5,138 nucleotides of DNA from Acholeplasmataceae bacterium (GCA_012840905.1 DUVT01000174.1:1-5138), one strand, 5' to 3'; counted from the first letter of the stretch, positions 1-5,138 are shown. The notes: generated by a model not told the origin, from the sequence alone. A program made the numbers and translations.

Positions 1-614
1 ACAAGTTTACCTTCCTTATTTACATGAAGTACGGGTTTAATTCTTAAAACTTGAGCGATTAATGCTTTTGAATAACTTAGTCTACCTCCACGTCTTAAGT
101 GATTTAAGTCGCCAACAGTAAATAAATGACAAATATTTAATTTGTTTTCTTCAACCCATGCTGCTACTTCATCAATTGATTTACCTTCTTCTCTAAGTTT
201 ACCTGCATAAGTAAGTAAAAGACCTTGCCCCATTGAAGCACATAGCGAATCAATTGTAATTATTTTATTATCTGGATATTTTTCTTCAAGTTCAGCTTTT
301 GCAATTAGACTAGAGTTATACGTTCCAGATAAATTACTTGAAAATGATATAGATAAAATATCATAACCCTGTTCTACATATTTTTCAAAAGTTTCGATAA
401 AATCATTTGGAGTAGCCATTGATGTAGAAGTTTTAGCCTTTTCTCTTAACATATCATAAAACTTTTTAAATTTAATTTCTCTTTCATCTAAATAATTTTT
501 ATACTCCTTACCATTAATATTAACAGATAAAGGTAAAACAACCATTTCATACCTTTCAACTATTTCTAATGGTAAATCAATACATGAATCAGTAATTAAA
601 ACATATTTTTTCAT
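1..614 (-). CDS. DegV family fatty-acid-binding protein (partial, C-terminus outside window)
   Basis: The frame opens with ATG at 614 and runs off the left edge after 204 complete codons. DegV proteins (usually about 280 residues) bind a fatty acid in a cleft between two alpha/beta domains. In Firmicutes, FakB-type members present that lipid to the fatty acid kinase FakA for phosphorylation and entry into phospholipid synthesis. Family landmarks are visible: an N-terminal strand ending in TDSCIDLP (residues 8-15), KTSTSMATPNDF (61-72), the ligand-loop segment SFSSNLSGTYNSS (90-102), IDSLCASMGQG (121-131), and FTVGDLNHLRRGGRLS (165-180) followed by KPVLHVNKEGK. A Shine-Dalgarno AGGAAGT lies 6 bases upstream. 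It is transcribed divergently from the XRE regulator. The family assignment is secure; a specific FakB role and ligand are inference, since low-GC genomes often carry several DegV paralogues and no fakA is visible here. Confidence 0.93.
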   Translation of the reverse strand, partial: MKKYVLITDSCIDLPLEIVERYEMVVLPLSVNINGKEYKNYLDEREIKFKKFYDMLREKAKTSTSMATPNDFIETFEKYVEQGYDILSISFSSNLSGTYNSSLIAKAELEEKYPDNKIITIDSLCASMGQGLLLTYAGKLREEGKSIDEVAAWVEENKLNICHLFTVGDLNHLRRGGRLSYSKALIAQVLRIKPVLHVNKEGKL

Positions 615-620
615 AAAAAC

Positions 621-627
621 ACTTCCT
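621..627 (-). promoter_or_regulatory. Ribosome binding site of the degV-like gene
   Basis: Read on the minus strand, this is AGGAAGT with a 6-base spacer (615-620) to the ATG at 614. It supports that start. I could not find a convincing sigma-A promoter for this gene; a TATTAT at 645-650 is the best -10 candidate but has no good -35 partner. Confidence 0.7.
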
Positions 628-685
628 TTCAATAAATTCATTCTATAATAATTTGATGATTTTCTATACCTATTTATGAATAAAC

Positions 686-720
686 TAACTATACTTTAAG
701 GTTTAAGAAAAATATAGTTA
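686..720. repeat. Inverted repeat TAACTATA / TATAGTTA in the divergent intergenic region
   Basis: A perfect 8-bp inverted repeat, TAACTATA (686-693) and TATAGTTA (713-720), is separated by 19 bp. It lies between the divergent degV-like and XRE genes, about 70-105 bp upstream of the degV start. The arms are spaced about 27 bp centre to centre, so a regulator could in principle bind both on nearly the same helix face. No U-tract follows in either direction, so a terminator is unlikely. The arms are AT-rich, and chance occurrence is possible in DNA of this composition. Confidence 0.4.
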
Positions 721-725
721 TAAAA

Positions 726-756
726 TTAACTCTACTCCAAGTAGAATTCATATGTT
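726..756 (+). promoter_or_regulatory. Palindromic operator inside a 19-bp-spaced promoter-like element (MerR-type geometry)
   Basis: The perfect palindrome TCTACT-cca-AGTAGA occupies 731-745 and extends with one mismatch to 728-748. It is flanked by a -35-like TTAACT (726-731) and a -10-like TATGTT (751-756) exactly 19 bp apart. Known MerR-family promoters have this arrangement: an over-long 19-bp spacer carrying the dyad, which the regulator untwists to activate transcription. The palindrome is directly visible; the MerR reading is inference, because no MerR gene is in the window. It could instead be an operator for the XRE protein at 797-1378, or a site for a regulator of the divergent degV-like gene. 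Confidence 0.5.
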
Positions 757-761
757 TTTAT

Positions 762-790
762 TTGAATAAAGAATGATTTTGTGTTAAAAT
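762..790 (+). promoter_or_regulatory. Sigma-A promoter of the XRE regulator gene, extended -10
   Basis: TTGAAT (762-767) and TAAAAT (785-790) are separated by 17 bp, with the TG of an extended -10 at 782-783. Counting the last base of the -10 as -7 puts +1 at 797, the A of the first ATG of the downstream gene. The predicted transcript is therefore leaderless or nearly so. The palindrome at 731-745 lies just upstream of the -35, where it could serve as an operator. Confidence 0.7.
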
Positions 791-796
791 CTTGAT

Positions 797-1378
797 ATGA
801 TGATGAATGAACTTGAATTTAAAAAAATCGTTTCAGAAAATTTACAGTATTATAGAAAGCAAAAAAACTTAACGCAATTAGAATTAGCTGAAGCAATCAA
901 CTATTCCGATAAATCTATCTCAAAATGGGAAAGGGGCGAGAGTCTTCCAGATTTGTTTATTTTAGCTGAGATTGCAAAGCTATATGGAATTACGTTAAAT
1001 GATTTAGTATCACCTAAAAAAGTAAAGCCGGCAAAGAAAAAAAATAAAATATTAATTACATTAATTGCTGTTGGTTTAGTGTGGTTAGTTGCAACAGTAG
1101 CATTTGTATTTTTAAATATTTTATTTCCTGAAATTAAAAAAGAATACTTAACATTTATTTATGCAATACCTATTTCAATGGTTGTTCTTCTCGTCTTTTC
1201 AAATATCTGGGGGAACAAGATCCATGTTTTTATTGCATTAAGTATTCTTTATTGGTCAATTGCTCTATCGATATCTTTATCGCTAAGTCATGAAAAAATT
1301 TGGTTAATTTTTATTATTGCTATTCCACTTCAAATCATAACTATTTTTTGGTTATTACTTAAATATGAGAAAAAATAA
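797..1378 (+). CDS. Membrane-anchored XRE-family helix-turn-helix regulator
   Basis: This 193-residue protein has an N-terminal HTH_XRE (Cro/C1-type) DNA-binding domain at about residues 11-71. NLTQLELAEAI forms the first part of the motif and SDKSISKWERGESLPD (37-52) holds the recognition helix and the typical W-E-R-G-x-S-x-P-D signature. A lysine-rich linker (KKVKPAKKKNK, 74-84) leads to four predicted transmembrane segments at about 85-110, 117-137, 142-164 and 168-189, and the protein ends in a short charged tail. The architecture suggests a one-component regulator held at the inner face of the membrane, perhaps sensing a membrane signal; this is inference, and the target genes are unknown. 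Three consecutive ATGs (797, 800, 803) open the frame with no Shine-Dalgarno upstream. The first coincides with the predicted transcription start; 797 is the longest choice and 803 cannot be excluded. A terminator follows directly. The degV-like gene is divergent, so control of that gene or autoregulation is plausible. Confidence 0.88.
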   Translation: MMMNELEFKKIVSENLQYYRKQKNLTQLELAEAINYSDKSISKWERGESLPDLFILAEIAKLYGITLNDLVSPKKVKPAKKKNKILITLIAVGLVWLVATVAFVFLNILFPEIKKEYLTFIYAIPISMVVLLVFSNIWGNKIHVFIALSILYWSIALSISLSLSHEKIWLIFIIAIPLQIITIFWLLLKYEKK

Positions 1379-1381
1379 AAA

Positions 1382-1419
1382 GATGAGTAAGATCACAAAT
1401 TTCAACTCATCCTTTTTTT
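1382..1419 (+). terminator. Rho-independent terminator of the XRE gene
   Basis: GATGAGT (1382-1388) pairs with ACTCATC (1405-1411) around a 16-base loop, followed by C and then TTTTTTT (1413-1419). It begins 4 bases after the regulator's stop codon. The A-rich run before the stem becomes a U-rich run on the other strand, so it could also serve as a back-up terminator for the convergent ROK transcript. The 7-bp stem and wide loop make it moderate rather than strong. Confidence 0.75.
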
Positions 1420-1442
1420 ATATCCCAAATATTATAAAAAGT

Positions 1443-1473
1443 AAAAAAGCACTTCAATTCCTTGAAGTGCTTT
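1443..1473 (-). terminator. Strong Rho-independent terminator of the greA-ROK transcript
   Basis: A perfect 12-bp stem is formed by 1446-1457 and 1462-1473 (core GCACTTCAA / TTGAAGTGC). On the minus strand the loop is GGAA, a GNRA-type tetraloop. The stem is followed by a run of six T on that strand, the last three of which may instead pair in the stem base. It starts 8 bp past the ROK stop codon and is the clearest transcription end in the window. Confidence 0.9.
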
Positions 1474-1481
1474 ATTATGTC

Positions 1482-2867
1482 TTATTCTAAAGTTGGTAGG
1501 CTTGCTGCAGCAATTGATTGACCAACACGACGATTCATTTCATCTGGCATAGTAATATTTACATGCTCATATTCTGGGAATTCATCGTGAAGTACTTTTT
1601 GAGCAACCTCCATAATTGTGTTTCCACCTTTACCACTAACTACTCTACCTAGTAGTAATAAGTGTTTAATATCATAAAATTCAGCGTAATATGCTAATGT
1701 ATATCCTAAGTAAATTCCGATATTTTCAAAGATTTCATTAGCTAGTTTATCGTCTTCATCATTTAATTTTTGAATAACTTTTAGTTTTTGAGCTGGTGAT
1801 AAGTTTTCATCAAATTTGAAGCCACCCATTTCTGCTAATTTAATAACAGAATCTTGGGAGAAGTATTTAACTCCACAGCCATAGTCACCACTCCATTCAT
1901 CAACCATTGCATCTTTATTGAAGTCAACTGGTGCGAATGCAAGTTCACTCAACCAACCATTAAAGTTACCATCTTTATTTACATAACCCGCAGCTTCACT
2001 TGTACCCATAGCGATACCTAAGATTCTTGTATCGTTTAATTCTTGAGCACCTGCAAGTGCAGTTACATCACCATCGTTAGATACTTTTAATGGAATTTTC
2101 TTACCATATTCTTTTTCAAGTTCTTTAGCGATGTCGATATATATGTTTTTAACTTTCTTATCAAATTCATCTTTTGGAACTGCTAAGAATAATGATGCAA
2201 CCATAACTTTATTGTTTACATAAATACCAGCTGATGATACACCAATTGCATCTACAGTAGGCATATGGCTAGCTGCAGTTTTCATTGCTGTTAAGATTTC
2301 TTTATAGTGATATTCTGGATTTTCAGTAATTTTTGGATACCAAACTACTTCTTCACTATAAACTGCTTCACCGTTTACAACAGCACTTACCTTACGGTCA
2401 CTTCCACCTGCATCAAAACCAATTCTGTTTCCACTTAAATCACCAGCAAGACTAACTACTTCAATCTTAGGTGCTGGAATATCTTTTTCATCTACGTAAA
2501 CAACTTCAAATGGTTGTTCATATACATTTGCCATAAAGTCAGCATCAAATTCTCTAGCTCCACCTTTACGGTATGCATCTTTTATTGATTCATAAATTGC
2601 TTTTGAACCTGAAATATAAATTTTAAATCCGCCAACAATCCATAAAATTGTCTTAATAACACGTTCTACAATCTCAATGTTAGTTTGATTGTTTTCTGGG
2701 CTATCAACTAATGTTTCAATAGTATAATGATAATTATAGCCATTGTTTCTTTCCAAACAAATAGTTACTGTTTGTTTTTCTTTTGCTTGTTTTACTAATT
2801 CTCGAAACTCTCTTAGTTTCAAGATCATTGGTGTGTAATTTTTGTCTAATGATGGTCTATACTTCAT
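1482..2867 (-). CDS. ROK-family sugar kinase-like protein with extra N-terminal domain and degenerate zinc site
   Basis: This 461-residue protein is longer than a typical ROK kinase (about 300). Residues 140-461 carry the ROK/actin-like ATPase fold. Visible motifs are the phosphate-1 loop GFDAGGSDRK (150-159), IGVSSAGIYVNNK (208-220), the catalytic-region SNDGD with Asp265 in the base position, the second phosphate loop GIAMGTSEAAGYV (284-296), and LLLLGRVVSGKGG (403-415). ROK members usually phosphorylate glucose, N-acetylmannosamine or related sugars with ATP; the substrate here is unknown. The usual ExGH plus CxCGxxGC zinc site reads SELAF (307-311) and EWSGDYGC (324-331), so three of four ligands are missing. 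Residues 1-140 form a separate domain I cannot name; it includes LWIVGGFKIYISG and GGAREFDADFMANVYEQPFEV. It has no winged-helix motif, so it does not look like a classical ROK repressor. It lies 34 bp downstream of greA with no terminator between, so cotranscription is likely, and it ends at a strong terminator. Confidence 0.85.
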   Translation of the reverse strand: MKYRPSLDKNYTPMILKLREFRELVKQAKEKQTVTICLERNNGYNYHYTIETLVDSPENNQTNIEIVERVIKTILWIVGGFKIYISGSKAIYESIKDAYRKGGAREFDADFMANVYEQPFEVVYVDEKDIPAPKIEVVSLAGDLSGNRIGFDAGGSDRKVSAVVNGEAVYSEEVVWYPKITENPEYHYKEILTAMKTAASHMPTVDAIGVSSAGIYVNNKVMVASLFLAVPKDEFDKKVKNIYIDIAKELEKEYGKKIPLKVSNDGDVTALAGAQELNDTRILGIAMGTSEAAGYVNKDGNFNGWLSELAFAPVDFNKDAMVDEWSGDYGCGVKYFSQDSVIKLAEMGGFKFDENLSPAQKLKVIQKLNDEDDKLANEIFENIGIYLGYTLAYYAEFYDIKHLLLLGRVVSGKGGNTIMEVAQKVLHDEFPEYEHVNITMPDEMNRRVGQSIAAASLPTLE

Positions 2868-2875
2868 AATACCAA

Positions 2876-2880
2876 TCCTT
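2876..2880 (-). promoter_or_regulatory. Ribosome binding site of the ROK gene
   Basis: AAGGA on the minus strand lies 8 bases upstream of the ATG at 2867, within the 34-bp gap after greA. It supports the long start that includes the extra N-terminal domain. Confidence 0.7.
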
Positions 2881-2901
2881 TTCTATGTATTTTTTTGTAT
2901 A

Positions 2902-3372
2902 TTAGATTATGTTTTTTATAGTAACATAAAACTCATTACCTGTTTCTGTTTTTACTAAAACTTTTTCTCCCTTTTTGTGGTTCATGATTGCAGCTCCCAA
3001 CGGAGATTCATTAGAAATTTTACCCACTAACGGGTCTGATTCTAGACTCCCAACTAGAGTAAATCTTTCAACTGTTTTATCGTCAAATTCTAATTCAATT
3101 ACTCTTCCTAAATTGTTTTGAGAAGATTTTTTTTGATTAGAATCAATTATTTCTACGTTTTTAATAATTCCTTCTAGTTCTTTTATGCGAGCCTCTAGAC
3201 GCGCTTGCTCATCACGAGCAGCATCATAATCAGCGTTTTCTGATAAATCACCTTGGGCACGAGCTTCTTTTAATGATTCGATAACTCTAGCTCGTTCTAC
3301 ATTTTTTAAAGCTTCTAACTCATTCTTTAGTTTTTGTAATCCCTCAGCAGTTAATTGGTGTTTACCATTCAT
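2902..3372 (-). CDS. greA: Transcription elongation factor GreA
   Basis: This 156-residue protein matches GreA in length (about 158) and in both domains. GreA enters the secondary channel of RNA polymerase and stimulates cleavage of the backtracked 3' RNA end, rescuing stalled complexes. Residues 1-76 form the antiparallel coiled coil. Its tip reads ARAQGDLSENADYDAARDEQ (37-56), with Asp42 and Glu45 in the positions of the catalytic acidic pair that holds the magnesium ion. The C-terminal FKBP-like domain spans about 85-156 and includes VGSLESDPLVGKIS and the family signature SPLGAAIMNHKKGEKV (123-138). A GGGAGG Shine-Dalgarno 7 bases upstream fixes the start. The gene has its own promoter at 3400-3428 and is followed after 34 bp by the ROK gene. 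Its position downstream of trhP1-trhP2 matches the conserved Firmicute gene neighbourhood. Confidence 0.97.
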   Translation of the reverse strand: MNGKHQLTAEGLQKLKNELEALKNVERARVIESLKEARAQGDLSENADYDAARDEQARLEARIKELEGIIKNVEIIDSNQKKSSQNNLGRVIELEFDDKTVERFTLVGSLESDPLVGKISNESPLGAAIMNHKKGEKVLVKTETGNEFYVTIKNII

Positions 3373-3379
3373 ATTTTAG

Positions 3380-3385
3380 CCTCCC
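3380..3385 (-). promoter_or_regulatory. Ribosome binding site of greA
   Basis: GGGAGG on the minus strand with a 7-base spacer to the ATG at 3372. It is one of the two strongest ribosome binding sites in the window, consistent with high expression of GreA. Confidence 0.8.
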
Positions 3386-3399
3386 ATAATAATGTAAGT

Positions 3400-3428
3400 A
3401 TTATATCAAATTTAACTTTGAAAAGCAA
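3400..3428 (-). promoter_or_regulatory. Sigma-A promoter of greA with extended -10
   Basis: On the minus strand, TTGCTT (3428-3423) is followed after 17 bp by a consensus TATAAT (3405-3400) preceded by TGA, giving an extended -10. The predicted transcription start is near 3393, leaving a leader of about 21 nt that carries the GGGAGG site. The region upstream (about 3435-3476) is very AT-rich and could act as an UP element. A 9-bp inverted repeat overlaps the -35. Confidence 0.85.
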
Positions 3429-3435
3429 GTTAAAT
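3410..3435. repeat. Perfect 9-bp inverted repeat over the greA -35 element, possible operator
   Basis: ATTTAACTT (3410-3418) and AAGTTAAAT (3427-3435) are exact inverted copies separated by 8 bp. The right arm overlaps the greA -35 (3423-3428) and the left arm lies in the promoter spacer, so a bound dimer would occlude RNA polymerase. No U-tract follows on the minus strand, which argues against a terminator for the upstream trhP2 gene. That a repressor binds here is inference; its identity is unknown. Confidence 0.5.
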
Positions 3436-3486
3436 CGATTGGATAATATATTCTATTTAATATTTTATGAATTATTCAAAAAAAAG

Positions 3487-4686
3487 TTAATTGGCATAAT
3501 TTGCTTTTCTCAGCATGTCCCATGGTTTTAGTTTGAATGGAACTTTTATTTTGATAATTTGTTTTGGATGTCTTGCAACATCAAGTTCATTCATTTCTTC
3601 ATCATACATTTCTCCAATTACAAAGTTTGTATTTTTTAATTTTGGTCCGAAAAATTCAACTTCTTCATTAATTTCAAAATAGTTTCTTTGTTCCAAGGTT
3701 GCAATTTGTGTTTCATCATCGTATGCAAGTACTATACCTAAAAACTCTTTTGTTGGTACATCATTTCTTACATTATATAATTGTTCATTCGGCCCAACTT
3801 TGTTGTGTAAGAAACCAGTAGCAGCTTGTCTTGTTTCTGCTTTTTGAATTTCTTGAATATAAAAATCAATATTTTCTAATCTACCTGTCTTAAGATATTC
3901 ATCAATCAACATTCGATAACATCTTACAACTGTTGCAATGTAATATACTGATTTCATTCTTCCTTCTATTTTTAAGGATTTAACACCAATATCAATCATT
4001 TTAGTTATTGCGTTAATTGCCATTAAATCTTTAGATCCCATATTTAAATATTCATCTTCTTGATGTTGTAAAACACCATCTTTAGTAAGTTTATAATTCC
4101 AACGACAAGAGTGAGCGCAACCACCACGATTTGCATCGCGATTAGTCATATGATTACTTAACATACATCTACCTGAGTAAGCAACACACATTCCACCATG
4201 GATAAATATTTCTAATTCTGCATTTGTTTTCTTTTTAATTTCTTCTATTTGTTTTAAACTTGTCTCACGTGCTAAAACAACACGGCTAAAACCAAGTTCT
4301 TCAAACATCTTAATTGTCTCTGAATTTGATGCAGAAAACTGGGTACTTAAATGAAGTTCAAGTGTTGGTGCAATCTTTTTAATTATATTTGCATAAGCAA
4401 TACTTGAAATTATAACCCCAGTAACACCAGCATCGACAAGTTCAACCAAATAGTCTTCTATGCCTTCAAAGTCTTCACCATGAGGAACGATATTCATCGT
4501 TACATATACTTTTGCATTATATTTTCTTGCAAACTCGCAACCTTCTCTAATTTCCTTAATTCCAAAGTTGCTTGCTCTTGCTCGTAGGCTAAACTTCTTC
4601 CCACCAATAAATACAGCATCAGCACCATACATAACTGCAACTTTTAGTTTTTCTAAATCACCTGCGGGAGCTAGTAACTCAATCAT
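3487..4686 (-). CDS. trhP2: tRNA uridine-34 hydroxylase TrhP2 (YrrO-like, peptidase U32 family)
   Basis: This 399-residue protein belongs to the U32 family, historically called collagenase-like peptidases. Members of the YegQ/YrrO branch are now known as TrhP, which forms 5-hydroxyuridine at position 34 of certain tRNAs using prephenate and depends on iron-sulfur assembly. The N-terminal half is a TIM-barrel-like domain (LLAPAGDLEKLKVAVMYGADAVFIGG begins it). The family signature EIFIHGGMCVAYSGRC (159-174) is followed by NRGGCAHSCRW (186-196). Cys167, Cys174, Cys190 and Cys194 are the likely cluster ligands. KSLKIEGRMKS (236-246) is also typical. The C-terminal part (about 313-399) is the beta-rich U32 tail. 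The start overlaps the trhP1 stop as ATGA, with AAGGAGG 7 bases upstream, so the two are translationally coupled. No clear terminator follows; only a bare run of eight T on the minus strand lies after the stop. Confidence 0.93.
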   Translation of the reverse strand: MIELLAPAGDLEKLKVAVMYGADAVFIGGKKFSLRARASNFGIKEIREGCEFARKYNAKVYVTMNIVPHGEDFEGIEDYLVELVDAGVTGVIISSIAYANIIKKIAPTLELHLSTQFSASNSETIKMFEELGFSRVVLARETSLKQIEEIKKKTNAELEIFIHGGMCVAYSGRCMLSNHMTNRDANRGGCAHSCRWNYKLTKDGVLQHQEDEYLNMGSKDLMAINAITKMIDIGVKSLKIEGRMKSVYYIATVVRCYRMLIDEYLKTGRLENIDFYIQEIQKAETRQAATGFLHNKVGPNEQLYNVRNDVPTKEFLGIVLAYDDETQIATLEQRNYFEINEEVEFFGPKLKNTNFVIGEMYDEEMNELDVARHPKQIIKIKVPFKLKPWDMLRKANYAN

Positions 4687-5138
4687 TTTACTCCCTCCTT
4701 TAATAACACACTCTTTTTATATAAAAATCCAGAATCAATTCTTGAATCTACTAATTTTAATTTTTCATACAGTTCTTCTGCTTTACTAAAATCTTCTAGT
4801 AACTCACTATATATATCTAATACTTGGAACACTTTTTCTTCTTTAAGGAAAGTTGGATTAACACGAATAAATACTAAATCTTTTAATTCGCTTAACTCTT
4901 TGAATAAACAATAGATATAAGATGTATAAATAAATGTTCCATGTTTTGATTCATAGATTGGATAAGAATGATCTCGTTTTTCTTCTTCGATAATCAATTT
5001 CTTATCAGTTAATCCCAATTCTTCACCTCTAAACTTTTCATAGTTTGAAAGTAAAGCTCTTCTAGAATAAAACATTTGATGGAATCCGTAAACTTCCATC
5101 ATTGTGTTTTTCGCTTTTACAACTTCCTTTATCTCAGA
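4683..5138 (-). CDS. trhP1: TrhP1 (YrrN-like) U32-family protein, partial: C-terminal half only
   Basis: The frame is open to the right edge, so the gene starts outside the window. Only the last 151 residues are seen, compared with about 309 for B. subtilis YrrN. The ATG at 5102 is internal: the preceding codons encode SEIKEVVKAKNT in the same frame, and no Shine-Dalgarno precedes that ATG. Recognisable features are EVYGFHQMFYSRRALLSNY, which resembles the YrrN/U32 segment after the barrel, and YPIYESKHGTFIYTS. The visible part has only one Cys and no four-cysteine cluster, as expected for the shorter YrrN partner. In Bacillus, YrrN and YrrO act together in hydroxylating U34 of tRNA. It overlaps trhP2 by 4 nt (ATGA), so the pair is one operon. 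By analogy a trmR (yrrM) methyltransferase gene may lie further upstream, beyond the window. Confidence 0.85.
   Translation of the reverse strand, partial: SEIKEVVKAKNTMMEVYGFHQMFYSRRALLSNYEKFRGEELGLTDKKLIIEEEKRDHSYPIYESKHGTFIYTSYIYCLFKELSELKDLVFIRVNPTFLKEEKVFQVLDIYSELLEDFSKAEELYEKLKLVDSRIDSGFLYKKSVLLKEGVK
4694..4700 (-). promoter_or_regulatory. Ribosome binding site of trhP2, inside the trhP1 coding region
   Basis: AAGGAGG on the minus strand, a near-perfect match to the 16S anti-Shine-Dalgarno, lies 7 bases before the ATG at 4686. It sits within the last codons of trhP1 and decides the trhP2 start. Confidence 0.85.

Noticed and set aside
615..796. Riboswitch or small RNA gene in the degV/XRE intergenic region
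   Set aside because: The inverted repeats are short, AT-rich and not followed by U-tracts, and I recognise no known riboswitch core; promoter and operator elements explain them better.
3478..3486. Rho-independent terminator after trhP2 (run of eight T on the minus strand)
   Set aside because: No GC-containing hairpin precedes the T-run; only short AT pairings can be drawn, so I do not call it. Read-through into greA is possible.
3487..4686. Secreted collagenase-like protease (the old name for peptidase U32)
   Set aside because: There is no signal peptide, the cysteine pattern and gene neighbours match the TrhP tRNA hydroxylase branch, and protease activity in this branch is not well supported.
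4568..4789. Plus-strand open frame of 73 codons
   Set aside because: It lies antisense to the end of trhP1 and the start of trhP2, has no ribosome binding site, and its translation resembles no family; it is a shadow of the real genes.
4683..5102. A complete 139-residue protein starting at the ATG at 5102
   Set aside because: The same frame is open upstream to the window edge with plausible protein sequence, no Shine-Dalgarno precedes the ATG, and the content matches only the C-terminal half of YrrN. It is a partial gene.
1..5138. Mycoplasma-type genetic code (TGA as tryptophan)
   Set aside because: The Trp codons I checked, including all six in the XRE gene, are TGG and no real gene contains an in-frame TGA; trhP1 ends on TGA in a classic ATGA overlap. 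The overlap alone is not proof, because a TAG follows four codons later in that frame.

Overview
The window is AT-rich DNA (roughly 30% GC by eye) from a low-GC Gram-positive lineage. An Acholeplasma-like Mollicute or a related Firmicute fits best. The six tryptophans of the 797-1378 gene are all TGG and no gene has an in-frame TGA, so the standard bacterial code is in use rather than the Mycoplasma code. The gene set is chromosomal housekeeping plus one small membrane-linked regulator. I see no insertion sequence, phage gene, CRISPR array, tRNA or rRNA.

Layout. A DegV-family lipid-binding protein gene (minus strand, 3' end outside the window) diverges from a membrane-anchored XRE-type regulator (plus strand). 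They share a 182-bp intergenic region (615-796) that holds two inverted repeats and a good sigma-A promoter whose predicted start point falls on the regulator's ATG, implying a leaderless mRNA. The regulator converges on a ROK-family sugar kinase-like gene; two hairpin terminators fill the 103-bp gap between them (1379-1481). Everything to the right of the gap is on the minus strand. In transcription order it is: the C-terminal half of trhP1 (yrrN-like, 5' end outside the window), trhP2 (yrrO-like, ATGA-overlapped with trhP1), greA with its own strong promoter, and the ROK gene 34 bp downstream of greA.

How the genes fit together. TrhP1 and TrhP2 are the peptidase-U32-family proteins that hydroxylate U34 of certain tRNAs using prephenate, and GreA rescues backtracked RNA polymerase. 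From memory, Bacillus subtilis has the order trmR-yrrN-yrrO-udk-greA. The order seen here is the same block without udk, with a divergent ROK protein placed after greA. The ROK protein keeps its phosphate-binding and catalytic motifs but has lost three of the four usual zinc ligands, and it carries an extra N-terminal domain of about 140 residues.

No clearly new multi-gene system is present. The points most worth a second look are the leaderless XRE promoter, a MerR-like 19-bp-spaced palindromic promoter with no MerR gene in view, the zinc-less ROK protein, and a perfect 9-bp inverted repeat sitting on the greA -35 element.
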